Notes: a model not told the origin generated them from the sequence alone. A stretch of DNA of 64,000 nucleotides from Pseudomonas hunanensis (GCF_013393325.1 NZ_QJRC01000071.1:124001-188000), one strand, 5' to 3'; counted from the stretch's first letter, positions 9,018-18,451 are shown. Translations and numbers: made by a program.

Positions 9018-9686
9018 ATGGTCCTGCGTTCGGAAATCCTGGTGAACAAAAACGTCATGCCAACTGCGGAACAGGCCCTGCCTGGCCGCGAAACGCCAAT
9101 GAGCCTGCCCGAGTTCCACTACGTGTTCGAAGGCACCCCACTGCTCGGTCCATTCTTCGAAGGCGCCATCGACTTCGCCATCTTCGGCCTGGGTTGCTTC
9201 TGGGGCGCCGAGCGCCGCTTCTGGCAGCGTGAAGGCGTGGTCAGCACGGTGGTCGGTTACGCCGGCGGCTTCACCCCACACCCCACCTACGAAGAAGTCT
9301 GCTCAGGCCTGACCGGCCACACCGAAGTGGTGCTGGTGGTGTTCGACAAGGACAAAGTCAGCTACCGCGAGCTACTGGCAATGTTCTGGGAGCTGCACAA
9401 CCCGACCCAGGGCATGCGCCAGGGTAACGACGTCGGCACCCAGTACCGCTCGGCCATCTACTGCACCAGCCCAGAACAGCTGGAGCAGGCCAAAGCCAGC
9501 CGCGACGCGTTCCAGGCCGAGCTGAGCAAGGCCGGCTTCGGCGAGATCACCACCGAAATCGACCAGGCACCCACCGTGTACTTCGCCGAGGCCTACCACC
9601 AGCAGTACCTGGCCAAGAACCCGCAGGGCTACTGCGGCATTGGCGGCACCGGCGTTTGCCTGCCACCCAGCCTGCAGGGCAACTGA
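9018..9686 (+). CDS. msrA: Peptide-methionine (S)-S-oxide reductase
   Basis: The start is ATG 9018 ([10 protein letters not shown]) behind AGAGGA, giving 222 residues; upstream in-frame codons lie in a REP element. The catalytic motif GCFWGAE is intact, followed by the family blocks VGYAGG, YEEVCSG, THTEVV-like TGHTEVV, NPTQ and [13 protein letters not shown]. The C-terminal segment ending [10 protein letters not shown] supplies a likely resolving cysteine. The enzyme repairs oxidised methionine in proteins using thioredoxin. An N-terminal extension of about 45 residues precedes the catalytic domain, as in other pseudomonads. It is followed 3 bp later by a GST gene, so the two are probably co-transcribed as a stress-response pair. 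Confidence 0.96.
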   Translation: MVLRSEILVNKNVMPTAEQALPGRETPMSLPEFHYVFEGTPLLGPFFEGAIDFAIFGLGCFWGAERRFWQREGVVSTVVGYAGGFTPHPTYEEVCSGLTGHTEVVLVVFDKDKVSYRELLAMFWELHNPTQGMRQGNDVGTQYRSAIYCTSPEQLEQAKASRDAFQAELSKAGFGEITTEIDQAPTVYFAEAYHQQYLAKNPQGYCGIGGTGVCLPPSLQGN

Positions 9687-9689
9687 ACA

Positions 9690-10313
9690 ATGGCCACGAT
9701 GACACTGTTCCACTCGCCGTTGTCGCCGTTCGTGCGCAAGGTCATGGTGGTGCTGCACGAGACCGCCCAGCTTGAGCGTGTGACGCTGCAACCGGTCAAC
9801 ATCAGCCCGGTGAGCGGCGACCCGCAGCTCAATCAGGACAACCCGATCGGCAAGATCCCGGCCCTGCGCCTGGACGACGGCACCGTGCTGCATGACAGCC
9901 GGGTGATCTGCGAATACCTCGACCAGCAACACGTCGGCCTGCCGCTACTGCCCCGCGAAGGCTCGGCGCGCTGGCGGCGCCTGACGCTGGTGTCGCAGGC
10001 CGATGCGATCATGGATGCGGCGGTATCGTCGCGCTATGAGAGCTTCCTGCGGCCAGAAGACAAGCGCTGGGACGGCTGGTTGCAGGCGCAGGGCGACAAG
10101 ATTCGCCGTAGCCTGGCTAACCTTGAGCAGGAGCATTTGCCCGAGCTGATGTCCGGTTTCGACCTGGCGGCGATTGGCGTGGCCTGTGCGCTGGGGTATC
10201 TGGACTTGCGTCAGCCCGAGTTTGGCTGGCGTGAGCGCCAACCTGGGTTGGCTGCGTGGTATGCCGAAGTGGCCAAGCGGCCGTCGATGGTCGCCACATC
10301 CCCAGTGGCCTGA
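9690..10313 (+). CDS. Glutathione S-transferase family protein
   Basis: A 207-residue cytosolic protein whose start is 3 bp after the msrA stop. The N-terminal thioredoxin fold carries SPLSPFVRKVMVVLHE with Ser/Arg in the usual glutathione-binding place, then NPIGKIPAL and the HDSRVICEYLD motif (SNAIL/ES-type glutathione contact). The C-terminal half is the all-helical GST domain. Substrate cannot be predicted. Maleylacetoacetate isomerase is a possible label but no tyrosine-catabolic genes are nearby. Coupling to msrA suggests a role in oxidative or electrophile stress. Confidence 0.85.
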   Translation: MATMTLFHSPLSPFVRKVMVVLHETAQLERVTLQPVNISPVSGDPQLNQDNPIGKIPALRLDDGTVLHDSRVICEYLDQQHVGLPLLPREGSARWRRLTLVSQADAIMDAAVSSRYESFLRPEDKRWDGWLQAQGDKIRRSLANLEQEHLPELMSGFDLAAIGVACALGYLDLRQPEFGWRERQPGLAAWYAEVAKRPSMVATSPVA

Positions 10314-10315
10314 AG

Positions 10316-10407
10316 GGCCTCTTCGCGGGTAAACCCGCTCCCACAGGGTACAGCGCCAATTTCAAATTGTGCGGCATACCTGTAGGAGCGGGTTTACCCG
10401 CGAATGC
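10316..10407. repeat. REP pair, 'CGGGTAAACCCGCTCC' class, inverted
   Basis: Two inverted REP copies between the convergent GST and creD genes. They could serve as a shared transcription end. Confidence 0.85.
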
Positions 10408-10479
10408 CTCACTTCGGTATCACAGGAAACAGCTGCCCAATCCTGAAGGCCAACCACCGCCCGATTTCTCTGTCCTCCC

Positions 10480-11808
10480 TCATGCCGCTCTCCCCACCCG
10501 CGCCCAGTCCAGCCGCCGGGTCAGCACCATGAACACCCCCAGCAAGCCAAAGCACAGCAGCGACCCCATCAGCAGCGCATAATCTTCGGCACTCAACAGC
10601 CCGTAAAGCAGCGCGTACAGCGCCGCCAACCCTGCCGCAAACCCCACCCCTCGCCCCAGGCTGCGCAACACATGGCTGAGGTAGAAGCCGATCAACAGCA
10701 CACACGCCGAAGCCGACAGCCCATACGCCAGGCCAAAGCCGATGTGCTCGGACAACGACAGCAACAACAGGTAGAAGAACGCCAGCGCCACACCCACCAG
10801 GATGTACTGCACCGGGTGCACACTCAGGTTTTTCAGCACCTCGAACAGGAAGAAGCCGGCAAAGGTCAGCGCGATGAACAACAACGCGTATTTGATCGCC
10901 CGCTCGCTTTTCAGGTACTGGTCCACCGGGTCGATAAAGCTCACGCCAAAGCTGCGCTCGTTGAAGTCTTCGCACTGGCCGGCGGTGGCGCATTGGCGCA
11001 GGGCATCTTCAAGGTTGGTGGCGAAGAACGACGTCTGCCAGTGAGCGCTGAAGCCCTGGGCATCGATGTCGCGGCGGTTGGGCAGATAGCTGCCGACGAA
11101 GCTCGGGTGCGGCCAGTTTGCACGCATGGCCACGCTGCTGGAGCGGCCCACCGGCACGACGTGCAACTGCCCGGTGCCTTGTAATGCAAGGTCGAAGCCG
11201 TAGCTGAATTCCCGTGCTTGCAGGCCATCCAGCATCGGCAGGCTGGCATGCACGCCACCGCGCATCCAGTCGAGCTGGGTGCCGGCCTCGAACGGCAGCC
11301 TCTGCTCGTCGATGCTCAGTTCCAGGCCATTCTCGATGCCGCGGATATCGCTGATGCCCACCACCAGGAAAGGTTTGTCGAAGCGGTAGTCGTCGAAGTC
11401 CTTGTCGATGCCCCAACGCTCCGGGAGCTTGAAGCGGCCACTGATACGCCCCTTGGCATGGAACAGCCGCGCCTGGTAGATACCGCGGGCACGCAGTTCG
11501 GTGTCCACACCCAGGTCGGCGTCGAAGGTTTCCGGCAGAAAGTACAAGTGGCCGGCAATGGTGCTGGTTTCCTGGGTGCGTTCGCCGTCCTTCTCGATCC
11601 AACGGCGCTGGTACTTGCGATAAGGCACCACCAGCAGCGGGCCACTGAGTTGCTGGTCGAAGCTGGCACTCTGGGCGATGTCGCGCAGTACGTTGTCGCG
11701 CAGGGCCTGGCGTTCATCGATCAGGCCGTTGATCAGCAACAGCGGAATGAGCAGCAGCAAGATGAGCACGGCGATCATGCCGAGCTTGTAACCGAGGGTC
11801 TTGTTCAT
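10480..11808 (-). CDS. creD: CreD-family inner membrane protein
   Basis: The start ATG 11808 (MNKTLGYKLG) follows AGGAGGCCCC, giving 442 residues. The architecture is that of CreD (colicin E2 tolerance protein): an N-terminal membrane segment (about 8-30), a large periplasmic domain of roughly 270 residues, and five or so hydrophobic helices in the C-terminal third. The motifs LLLIPLLLINGLIDER and FFLFEVLKNLSVHPVQYILVG are typical. CreD is an output gene of the CreBC system and affects envelope integrity and beta-lactam response. Here it is in the same direction as creB-creC but downstream and separated by a REP copy, so it probably has its own promoter. No exact Cre-tag repeat (TTCAC-N6-TTCAC) was seen in front. 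Confidence 0.93.
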   Translation of the reverse strand: MNKTLGYKLGMIAVLILLLLIPLLLINGLIDERQALRDNVLRDIAQSASFDQQLSGPLLVVPYRKYQRRWIEKDGERTQETSTIAGHLYFLPETFDADLGVDTELRARGIYQARLFHAKGRISGRFKLPERWGIDKDFDDYRFDKPFLVVGISDIRGIENGLELSIDEQRLPFEAGTQLDWMRGGVHASLPMLDGLQAREFSYGFDLALQGTGQLHVVPVGRSSSVAMRANWPHPSFVGSYLPNRRDIDAQGFSAHWQTSFFATNLEDALRQCATAGQCEDFNERSFGVSFIDPVDQYLKSERAIKYALLFIALTFAGFFLFEVLKNLSVHPVQYILVGVALAFFYLLLLSLSEHIGFGLAYGLSASACVLLIGFYLSHVLRSLGRGVGFAAGLAALYALLYGLLSAEDYALLMGSLLCFGLLGVFMVLTRRLDWARVGRAA

Positions 11809-11920
11809 GGGGCCTCCTGTGGCAGTGGGCGCAGTGTCTGCGCCTTGCGTGGAGGCCTTGGGGAGCTTGTGTGGAGATTGTGTGTTTTTGGGTCCGCGCA
11901 TTATTCGAAGTTTGCGCGGT

Positions 11921-11968
11921 CCCTGTAGGAGCGGCCTTGCGTCGCGATGGGCTGCGCAGCAGCCCCGG
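11921..11968. repeat. Single REP, 'ACACAAGGCCGCTCC' class
   Basis: One copy (with TTGCGTCGCGATGGG) between creC and creD, directly downstream of the creC stop on the minus strand; may terminate or stabilise the creBC transcript. Confidence 0.7.
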
Positions 11969-11973
11969 CTATC

Positions 11974-13410
11974 TCAACTAATACGCCGCACCGGCAACCA
12001 CAACCGCACCCGCACCCCGCCATCAACGTTATCCACCGCCAACGCTCCGCCATGCAGTTGCATCACCTCGGCCACAAAATTCAGCCCCAGCCCGGTGCTC
12101 TTGCGCCCGCTCCCCGGCCGCGGCAGCGAGTAGAACCGCTCGCTGACCCGCCCAATGGCATACGCCGGTATCGCGTGCCCCTGGTTGAACAGGCTCAATG
12201 CGACCCGCTCACCATCGCGCTCCAGGTCGAACAGCAGCGCGCCACCTTCGGGGGTGAAATCCAGCGCGTTGTCGAGCAGGTTGGCCAGCGCCTGGCGCAT
12301 CAGGAACGGATCGCACAGCAAACGCAACCCGGCAGGCACACGCTGGCGCACGTGCAGGTTGGCACCTTCGATTCGCGCCGCATGGGCCAGCAGCAATTCA
12401 TCGACAAGCGCCGCCAGCGCCACCTGCTGTTCATCCTCCAGCGCCTGCATCTGCTCGACCCTGGCCAAGTTGAGCAGGCGCTCGATCATCTGCTGCAAGC
12501 GTTCGCTTTCGCGCTCGATATTGCCGGCAAAGCGTGCCCGTTGCTCGGCAGGCATATCGTCGCCCTGCAACAGCTCGGAAGCCCCCCGAATGGCCGCCAG
12601 CGGGCTTTTCAGCTCGTGGGTCAGGGTGTGTACGTAGCGCTCGACATAGGCCTTGCCCTCCAGCTGGGTGCGCATGCGTTCCACCGCCTGTGCCAGGTGC
12701 GCCAGCTCGCCCCCCTTGTAGTGCGGCAATGCGGCCCGTTCACCCTCGCTGACCGCCTGGGCATAACGCGCCAGCCGCCGCAGCGAACGCGCCAGCCACC
12801 ACGACAGCGCAGCGCCGATCAGCAAGCCCAGGCCGATCAGCCCCAAGCCCAACGTAAGCAAGCGCCGCTCGGATCGGTCGATGTACGGTTGCAGCGAGCT
12901 ATTGGGTTTGGCCACCGTGACAACGCCGATGATCCTGCCGTCGTCGATGATCGGTGCGCCAACGTGCATCACCGAGGTGCTTTCATCACTGGGGTCGCTG
13001 CGGGTGGAGCGGGCGCCGTACTGGCCACGCAAGGTCAGCAACACGTCATTCCACTGCGAGTAGTCTTTGCCCAGTGCCTCACCGCTGGAGTCCAGCAATA
13101 CGATGCCCTTGGCGTCAGTGACGTAGATGCGGTGGCTGACCTGGTTTTTGGCCAGGCCCCAAATCTGCGCACCCGGGCTGCGCGAGCCGTAGGCTTTGAG
13201 CACCTCGGGCAGACGCCCCTGGTTCAGGGTGCCGGCCTTGACGTCATCACGCAGGATCTCCGCCAGCAGGTTGGCGGTGTCTACCAGGGTTTCTTCGGAA
13301 GACTGACGCACGACCGGGCGTATCTGTTCGCGTACGGTGTTGAGCAAGAAATAGCCCGCCAACCCCACGAACAGGAAGTACACCAGGAAGATCCGGATGC
13401 CCAGGCGCAT
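11974..13410 (-). CDS. creC: Sensor histidine kinase CreC
   Basis: The 478-residue protein starts at ATG 13410 (MRLGIRIFLV), overlapping the creB stop by one base (TGATG), which implies translational coupling. A transmembrane helix at about 7-28 precedes a periplasmic sensor domain, then a second helix near 185-205 (LGLGLIGLGLLIGAALSWWL) and a HAMP-like linker. The H-box THELKSPLAAI, N-box LANLLDNALDFT and G-box TGLGLNFV are intact. CreC phosphorylates CreB. In pseudomonads the pair (also called BlrAB) has been linked to beta-lactamase and biofilm responses. A longer upstream frame lies inside creB and is rejected. Confidence 0.95.
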   Translation of the reverse strand: MRLGIRIFLVYFLFVGLAGYFLLNTVREQIRPVVRQSSEETLVDTANLLAEILRDDVKAGTLNQGRLPEVLKAYGSRSPGAQIWGLAKNQVSHRIYVTDAKGIVLLDSSGEALGKDYSQWNDVLLTLRGQYGARSTRSDPSDESTSVMHVGAPIIDDGRIIGVVTVAKPNSSLQPYIDRSERRLLTLGLGLIGLGLLIGAALSWWLARSLRRLARYAQAVSEGERAALPHYKGGELAHLAQAVERMRTQLEGKAYVERYVHTLTHELKSPLAAIRGASELLQGDDMPAEQRARFAGNIERESERLQQMIERLLNLARVEQMQALEDEQQVALAALVDELLLAHAARIEGANLHVRQRVPAGLRLLCDPFLMRQALANLLDNALDFTPEGGALLFDLERDGERVALSLFNQGHAIPAYAIGRVSERFYSLPRPGSGRKSTGLGLNFVAEVMQLHGGALAVDNVDGGVRVRLWLPVRRIS

Positions 13411-14090
13411 CAGGCATGTTCCGGGCTGTAGCTGTAGCCGAGGCCACGGTGGGTCTGGATTGGCTCGCCGCCACTGGCCACCTGGCGCAGCTTGGCGCGC
13501 AGGCTCTTGATATGGCTGTCGATGGTGCGCTCGTAGCCCACGTCGCTGGCCACGCCCAGGGCATCGAGCAGTTGTTCGCGGCTGAATACGCGCTGTGGTT
13601 GCTCCAACAGGCATTGCAGCAGTCGGAATTCGTGGCGCGTCAGTGTGAGGGGCTGGCTGCGGTAGGTGATCTGCATGCGCAGGGTGTCGAGCTGGAACAG
13701 CGCGGCATCGGTCGCGGGCTCGGCCCTGGGGGCCATGCGCTTGAGAATCGCCCGCACCCGTGCGGCCACTTCACGCGGGCTGAAGGGTTTGACCACATAG
13801 TCGTCGGCACCGATTTCCAGGCCTACCACCCGGTCGATCTCGCCGTCGCGGGCGCTGAGGAACATCACCGGCACTTCGCTGAAGCGGCGCAATTGGCGGC
13901 AGGTTTCAAAGCCACTGATGTCGGGCAGGCCGATGTCGAGGATGATCAGGTCGGCCGGGCGCTGGCGTTGCTGGTCGAGGGCGGCACTACCGAGGGTCAC
14001 CCATTCGGTGCTGTGGCCATCGGCCTGCAGGGCGTAGAGCAGGGTGTCGGCGATGGCGGCTTCGTCTTCGACAATGAGGATATGGGGCAT
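13410..14090 (-). CDS. creB: Response regulator CreB
   Basis: The 226-residue OmpR/PhoB-type regulator starts at ATG 14090 (MPHILIVEDEAAI). The receiver domain has the acidic pair in VEDE, the phospho-acceptor Asp in LIILDIGLPD and the conserved Lys in VVKPFSPREV. The C-terminal winged helix contains LTRHEFRLLQCLLEQP and RTIDSHIKSLRAKL. It is the first gene of the creB-creC unit. Upstream on the minus strand is a REP pair, so the promoter must lie close to 14091-14130. Confidence 0.95.
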   Translation of the reverse strand: MPHILIVEDEAAIADTLLYALQADGHSTEWVTLGSAALDQQRQRPADLIILDIGLPDISGFETCRQLRRFSEVPVMFLSARDGEIDRVVGLEIGADDYVVKPFSPREVAARVRAILKRMAPRAEPATDAALFQLDTLRMQITYRSQPLTLTRHEFRLLQCLLEQPQRVFSREQLLDALGVASDVGYERTIDSHIKSLRAKLRQVASGGEPIQTHRGLGYSYSPEHA

Positions 14091-14130
14091 AGTGCGCGGC
14101 CTGTGTAATTGTCGATGGCGACGCACTATT

Positions 14131-14250
14131 GTGTAGGAGCGGCCTTGTGTCGCGAAAGGGCCGCAGAGCGGCCCCGGCAATATCTGCATCAACGCTTGGA
14201 TCGTGGGGCCGCTTTGCGGCCCTATCGCGACACAAGGCCGCTCCTACAAG
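14131..14250. repeat. REP pair, 'ACACAAGGCCGCTCC' class, inverted
   Basis: Two inverted copies between creB and the upstream retropepsin-like gene, with long flanking stems built on GGGCCGC/GCGGCCC. Confidence 0.85.
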
Positions 14251-14270
14251 GGGACCGGTCTGGCTTCAGG

Positions 14271-14771
14271 TCAGCAGTCAGGCTTGCCAGCGGTGAATTT
14301 CTTGGCCGGGTTGACTGCGGCCTTGAACTCGCGCAATGCCTTGGAACCCACCAGCAGCGGATAGTTGAAGCTGCTGCGATCCACCAGGTTCACTTCCACG
14401 GTGCGCTTCACATCACCCAGGCACAGCTCCAGGTCGACCACCGGGCGCTTGGAGATTTCCGGCGCATCGCCCTCCTCCTCTTCATCGGCACGGCCCTTGA
14501 TCTTGCTGATGCGCGAGACCTTGTGCTCGTACACCTTGCCGTCCGAGTCCTTGGTCGCCAGGCGGAAGCGCACCCACTCCTCGCCATCGCGGTTGAACAG
14601 TTCGATATCCTTGGCCGACAACGAGGCGGTGAACGCACCGGTGTCCATCTTGGCTTTCAGGGTTTCGCCAAGCTCAGGCAGGGCGATGTTCTCGTAACGG
14701 CCGTAGATCGTGGGCTCGGCAGCCATTACCGGCATGGCCAACAATGACAACAGAGCAAGCAGAGGTTTCAC
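14271..14771 (-). CDS. Secreted retropepsin-like (putative ATP-dependent zinc protease family) protein
   Basis: A GTG start at 14771 with AAGGAAG seven bases upstream gives 166 residues and an N-terminal signal peptide (VKPLLALLSLLAMPVMAAE). The mature part has AKMDTGAFTASL, matching the D-T-G-A active-site signature of the retropepsin-like family usually annotated 'ATP-dependent zinc protease' (PF05618, related to RimB). A second conserved strand is PLLVGSKALREF. There is an acidic insert DEEEEGD. The family has one motif per chain, so a dimer would be needed for aspartic protease activity. Function in Pseudomonas is unknown. The start codon is inferred from the signal peptide and ribosome site; a longer frame to 14888 lacks these. 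Confidence 0.8.
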   Translation of the reverse strand: MKPLLALLSLLAMPVMAAEPTIYGRYENIALPELGETLKAKMDTGAFTASLSAKDIELFNRDGEEWVRFRLATKDSDGKVYEHKVSRISKIKGRADEEEEGDAPEISKRPVVDLELCLGDVKRTVEVNLVDRSSFNYPLLVGSKALREFKAAVNPAKKFTAGKPDC

Positions 14772-14953
14772 AGGCAGGCTTCCTTGAGAAGGGTCAGTGC
14801 TTAGACTGCAATGGCTGAATAGGTTCGCTGTGACAAGCCTAACCAACATAATGTGAAACATTTGTCCCTGCCGACGGGCATTGGACATTTGGCGTAGGCC
14901 ATTGCGCTGCTTATCATTGCCAATCGTTCATCTCCCACAACAAGAGTTTCTTT

Positions 14954-15841
14954 ATGCGTCGCCTGCTGACCGGCATTCTCACGACCACCCTGCTGCTGCT
15001 CAATACTGTGGTGTTGATCTGCCCGCTGCTGGTCTTCGCCCTGCTCAAACTGGTGTTGCCGGGCCGTGGGCGTGATTACGCATCATGGGCGGTGATGTGG
15101 GTGGCGGAAACCTGGTCGGAGATCGACAAGGCCATCTTCGCCCTGTGCATCCCGACCCAGTGGGACATTCGCGGCGTCGAGAACCTGCGCAAGGACACCT
15201 CGTACCTGGCCGTGAGCAACCACCAGACCTGGGTCGATATCCCTGCGCTGATCGAAAGCCTCAACCGCCGCACACCGTTCTTCAAGTTCTTCCTGAAAAA
15301 AGAGCTGATCTGGGTCCCGCTGCTGGGTCTGGCCTGGTGGGGGCTGGATTACCCATTCATGAAGCGCTACAGCAAGGCGTTTCTGGAAAAGCACCCCGAG
15401 CTCAAGGGCAAGGACCTGGAAATCACCAAGGCGGCCTGCGAGCTGTTCAAGCGCCAGCCAGTGACGGTGGTGAACTATCTGGAAGGCACGCGCTTTACCG
15501 AAGCCAAACGCCAGGAACAGCAGTCGCCGTATCGTTACCTGCTCAAGCCCAAGGCCGGTGGCGTAGCGTTCGTGCTGGCGGCACTGGGCGAGCAACTGGA
15601 TGCCTTGCTGGACGTGACCATCGTCTACCCCGGCAACAAGGCACCGGGGTTCTGGGCGTTGCTCAATGGCAGCATTAGCCGGGTGATTATCGACATTCAG
15701 GTGCGCGAACTGGACCCGGCATTGTGGGCGGGTGATTACGAGAATGACCCGGAGTTTCGGCAGACGGTACAGGCTTGGGTGAATCAGCTTTGGGTGGAGA
15801 AGGACCAGCGGATTGAGCAGCTGCGCCAGGAAATGCGTTGA
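14954..15841 (+). CDS. YihG/PlsC-type membrane acyltransferase
   Basis: A 295-residue protein with an N-terminal hydrophobic region (about 5-38) and the lysophospholipid acyltransferase motifs: NHQTWVD (H-x4-D catalytic pair), FFLKKELIWVPLLG, and YLEGTR for acyl-acceptor binding. Length and the N-terminal helix match the YihG branch rather than the shorter canonical PlsC. It should acylate lysophosphatidic acid or a related lysophospholipid in the inner membrane, adjusting phospholipid acyl composition. It is transcribed alone, divergent from the retropepsin gene. The exact acyl preference cannot be read from sequence. Confidence 0.9.
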   Translation: MRRLLTGILTTTLLLLNTVVLICPLLVFALLKLVLPGRGRDYASWAVMWVAETWSEIDKAIFALCIPTQWDIRGVENLRKDTSYLAVSNHQTWVDIPALIESLNRRTPFFKFFLKKELIWVPLLGLAWWGLDYPFMKRYSKAFLEKHPELKGKDLEITKAACELFKRQPVTVVNYLEGTRFTEAKRQEQQSPYRYLLKPKAGGVAFVLAALGEQLDALLDVTIVYPGNKAPGFWALLNGSISRVIIDIQVRELDPALWAGDYENDPEFRQTVQAWVNQLWVEKDQRIEQLRQEMR

Positions 15842-15857
15842 GATTTTTGTTTTCTGG

Positions 15858-15957
15858 ACCGGCCAATTCGCGGGTAAACCCGCTCCCACAGGTACTACAT
15901 TGCCTTTGAAAACTGTGCCGTCCCTGTAGGAGCGGGTTTACCCGCGAATTGGCCGGA
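15858..15957. repeat. REP pair, 'CGGGTAAACCCGCTCC' class, inverted
   Basis: Two copies facing each other, with outer arms CCGGCCAATTCGCGGG and its complement, so the whole element can fold into one long stem. Confidence 0.88.
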
Positions 15958-16085
15958 ACAGGCAGTGCAAATATCCAATTAAAACCCTGGCTAATAATCA
16001 GCATTAGGATTACTTCTTTGTCACACCCTACCTAAGTGGATAAAAATCGATCAAAGCACAACTACAAAAAAGCTTGGATCGATCA

Positions 16086-17435
16086 ATGGCCAACCCACCC
16101 AGCTCCGCCCCCGCCCAGCTTCGCCGTGTCCTCGGCCTGCCCGCCCTGGTATTTTTCGGCCTGGTCTACATGGTCCCACTGACCATCTTCACCACCTACG
16201 GCATCGTCACCGAACTCACGGGGGGCCGCACTGCCGGCGCCTACCTGGTCACCCTGGTGGCCATGCTGTTCACCGCGGCGTCCTACAGCTTCATGGTCAA
16301 GCGCTTCCCGGTCGCGGGCTCGGCGTACTCCTACACCAACATGGCGTTCGGGCCCAACGTCGGCTTCCTCGCCGGTTGGTCGCTGCTGCTCGACTACCTG
16401 TTCCTGCCGATGATCAACTACTTGCTGATCGGGCTGTTCCTCAACATCGCCTTCCCCGCAGTGCCCGCCTGGGCCTTCGTGCTCGCCTGCATTGCCCTAG
16501 TGACAGTGCTGAATGTGGTCGGCATCAACTCGGTGGCCAAGACCAGCAACCTGATCGTCGGCGCGCAGATCGTGTTCATCGGCGTGTTTGTCGCACTGTC
16601 CTGCCAGGCCTTGGCTGGCCAGCCGCTCGACCTGCTGTCGCCGCTGCTGGGTGACGGCAGCAAACCGGGCTTCGGCCACCTGATGGCTGGCGCAGCGGTG
16701 TTGTGCTTGTCGTTTTTGGGCTTCGACGCCGTCTCGACCTTGGCCGAAGAATGCCGCGACGCACGCCGCGACGTGCCACGGGCGATCATCCTCACCACCC
16801 TGTTTGCCGGTTTGCTGTTCACCGTGCTGGCCTATGTCAGCCAGCTGGTGTTGCCGGGTAGCAGCTTCGCCAATGCCGATGCGGCGGCCAATGAAGTGAT
16901 GTTCAAGGCGGGCGGGCAGTTCCTTACCAACTTCTTCACTGCCGCTTATGTGGCGGGCAGCCTGGGTTCGGCGCTGGCTTCGCAGGCAGCGGTGTCGCGC
17001 ATTCTGTTCACCATGGGCCGTGACAACGTGCTGCCACGGCGCAGCTTCGGTTACCTGTCGCCACGCTTTGGCACACCGGTGTTCGCCATTGCGTTGGTGT
17101 CGGCGTTCTCGCTGCTGGCGCTGGTGATCGACCTGTCCACCCTCGCCTCGCTGATCAGCTTTGGCGCACTGGTGGCGTTCTCGGCGGTGAACCTGGCGGT
17201 GGTGAAAACTCATCTGATGGACGACACCAGCCAGCGCAATGCCAAGAACCTGCTGCGCTATGGTGTGGTGCCATTGGTGGGGTTGGGGCTGACCTTGTGG
17301 CTGTGGACCAGCCTGTCGGCGCTGACGCTAGTGATTGGCCTGTGCTGGTTTGCGCTAGGCCTTGTGTACCTTGCCGTACTGACCGCAGGCTTCCGCCGCC
17401 CGGTGCGCCTGGTGGATTTCACCGAAGCGGCCTGA
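16086..17435 (+). CDS. APC-family amino acid/polyamine permease
   Basis: The likely start is ATG 16086 (MANPPSSAPA), giving 449 residues; a TTG four codons earlier is possible. Around twelve hydrophobic segments are visible. The first helix carries VFFGLVYMVPLTIFTTYGIV and is followed by VKRFPVAGSAYSYTN, the consensus substrate-pocket loop of APC transporters. The sequence FDAVSTLAEECRDARRDVPRA matches the helix-6/loop motif. It most resembles the PuuP-like branch (putrescine or amino acid import), but the substrate is uncertain. It stands alone, bounded by REP pairs on both sides. Confidence 0.88.
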   Translation: MANPPSSAPAQLRRVLGLPALVFFGLVYMVPLTIFTTYGIVTELTGGRTAGAYLVTLVAMLFTAASYSFMVKRFPVAGSAYSYTNMAFGPNVGFLAGWSLLLDYLFLPMINYLLIGLFLNIAFPAVPAWAFVLACIALVTVLNVVGINSVAKTSNLIVGAQIVFIGVFVALSCQALAGQPLDLLSPLLGDGSKPGFGHLMAGAAVLCLSFLGFDAVSTLAEECRDARRDVPRAIILTTLFAGLLFTVLAYVSQLVLPGSSFANADAAANEVMFKAGGQFLTNFFTAAYVAGSLGSALASQAAVSRILFTMGRDNVLPRRSFGYLSPRFGTPVFAIALVSAFSLLALVIDLSTLASLISFGALVAFSAVNLAVVKTHLMDDTSQRNAKNLLRYGVVPLVGLGLTLWLWTSLSALTLVIGLCWFALGLVYLAVLTAGFRRPVRLVDFTEAA

Positions 17436-17466
17436 CCTGCCGAGACGACGCAAAACCGCTTTTTCT

Positions 17467-17587
17467 TGTAGGAGCGGCCTTGTGTCGCGAAAGGGCCGCG
17501 CAGCGGCCCCAGGGATTTCCGCTTCACCTCGAAGATTGCCGGGGCCGCTTTGCGGCCCTTTCGCAACACAAGGCCGCTCCCACAGGT
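17467..17587. repeat. REP pair, 'ACACAAGGCCGCTCC' class, inverted
   Basis: Two inverted copies with inner GGGCCGC/GCGGCCC stems between the convergent permease and DUF2780 genes. Confidence 0.85.
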
Positions 17588-17669
17588 ACAGCGCCAGGCT
17601 TGAAGTCTGCGAAAAACCTGTGGGCGCTAACTTGCCGGCGATAGAGCCGCCGCTGGCAACCCAAAAACC

Positions 17670-18251
17670 TCAGACCGAAGGCTGGGTCAACGGCGCCGGG
17701 GTTGTCCATAGGCTACCCAGGTTCTGCAACAACGACCCAGCAATCCCTTGCTGCCCCAGGTACTGCAGAATCAACGGCGCAAACTGCCCGATCATCCCGG
17801 TATCCATGCCCAGCGCCTTGAACGCAGTGTCCAGGTCGCTGCGGTTTTCCACGTTGCTGCCCAGCGCATTGCTCAAGGCTGACTGGCTTTCGCTGTTCTT
17901 GCCCAGCAAATCGCCCAGGCCACTCAAGCCACCCAGCGCATTGGCCCCGGCCAGCAGGTCCAGCCCCGGTACAGCCTTGGTCAGTTGCCCATAGTCATCG
18001 CTGCTCAGGTTGTTGCGCGCCAAGCCCAGCATTGCACCCGCCCCACCTACGGCCTGTTCGGGGGTGATCTTCAATTCACTGCCCAGGGTGTTGAGCAAAT
18101 TGGCCTGTGCCTCGGGCGCCTGCACTTGGGCTTGCTGGCTCTGCTTCTGGTTTTGCATGGCCGACACGGCGTTGGCGGCATCGCTGAGGTTGAAGGCGAA
18201 CACCGGGCTTGCGGCCAGGGTCATCAGGGTTGCCAAGGTGAACGCTTTCAT
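17670..18251 (-). CDS. Secreted DUF2780 (VcgC/VcgE-like) protein
   Basis: The start is ATG 18251 (MKAFTLATLM) behind GGGAGG, giving 193 residues with a clear signal peptide cleaved after SPVFA. The mature protein is low in charge and rich in Gly, Leu, Gln and Asn. It contains the family pattern ITPEQAVGGAGAMLGLARNNLS, a Leu/Gly stretch around LDLLAGANALGGLSGLGDLL, and QFAPLILQYLGQQG. DUF2780 has no assigned function. The gene is monocistronic and divergent from the first RHS gene. Confidence 0.85.
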   Translation of the reverse strand: MKAFTLATLMTLAASPVFAFNLSDAANAVSAMQNQKQSQQAQVQAPEAQANLLNTLGSELKITPEQAVGGAGAMLGLARNNLSSDDYGQLTKAVPGLDLLAGANALGGLSGLGDLLGKNSESQSALSNALGSNVENRSDLDTAFKALGMDTGMIGQFAPLILQYLGQQGIAGSLLQNLGSLWTTPAPLTQPSV

Positions 18252-18365
18252 CGGGAGGGACCTCGTTGGCCATGGATGGGATGGGCTGGGAAACGGACTT
18301 TTGACCGCAACATTAGTGGTTTGTTCCTGGATCAAGATCGAGTACACGCTGGGCTATGAGTGACC

Positions 18366-18382
18366 TGTCATTTCTGCCAGTA
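18366..18382 (+). promoter_or_regulatory. Conserved element upstream of RHS gene 1
   Basis: TGTCATTTCTGCCAGTA lies 69 bp before the start of the RHS gene at 18452. Near-identical sequences precede the other two RHS genes (19825-19841 and, on the minus strand, 39701-39717). Confidence 0.65.
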
Positions 18383-18451
18383 GCAGTTGGCAGACGGCTG
18401 CTAAATAATAAAAATTCAAATCAGCCGTGCTTAGAATTTGAGGTAACGATC

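Noticed and set aside
10480..14100. Cre-tag operator (TTCAC-N6-TTCAC) near creD or creB
   Set aside because: Looked for on both strands in the creD and creB upstream regions; no exact copy found.
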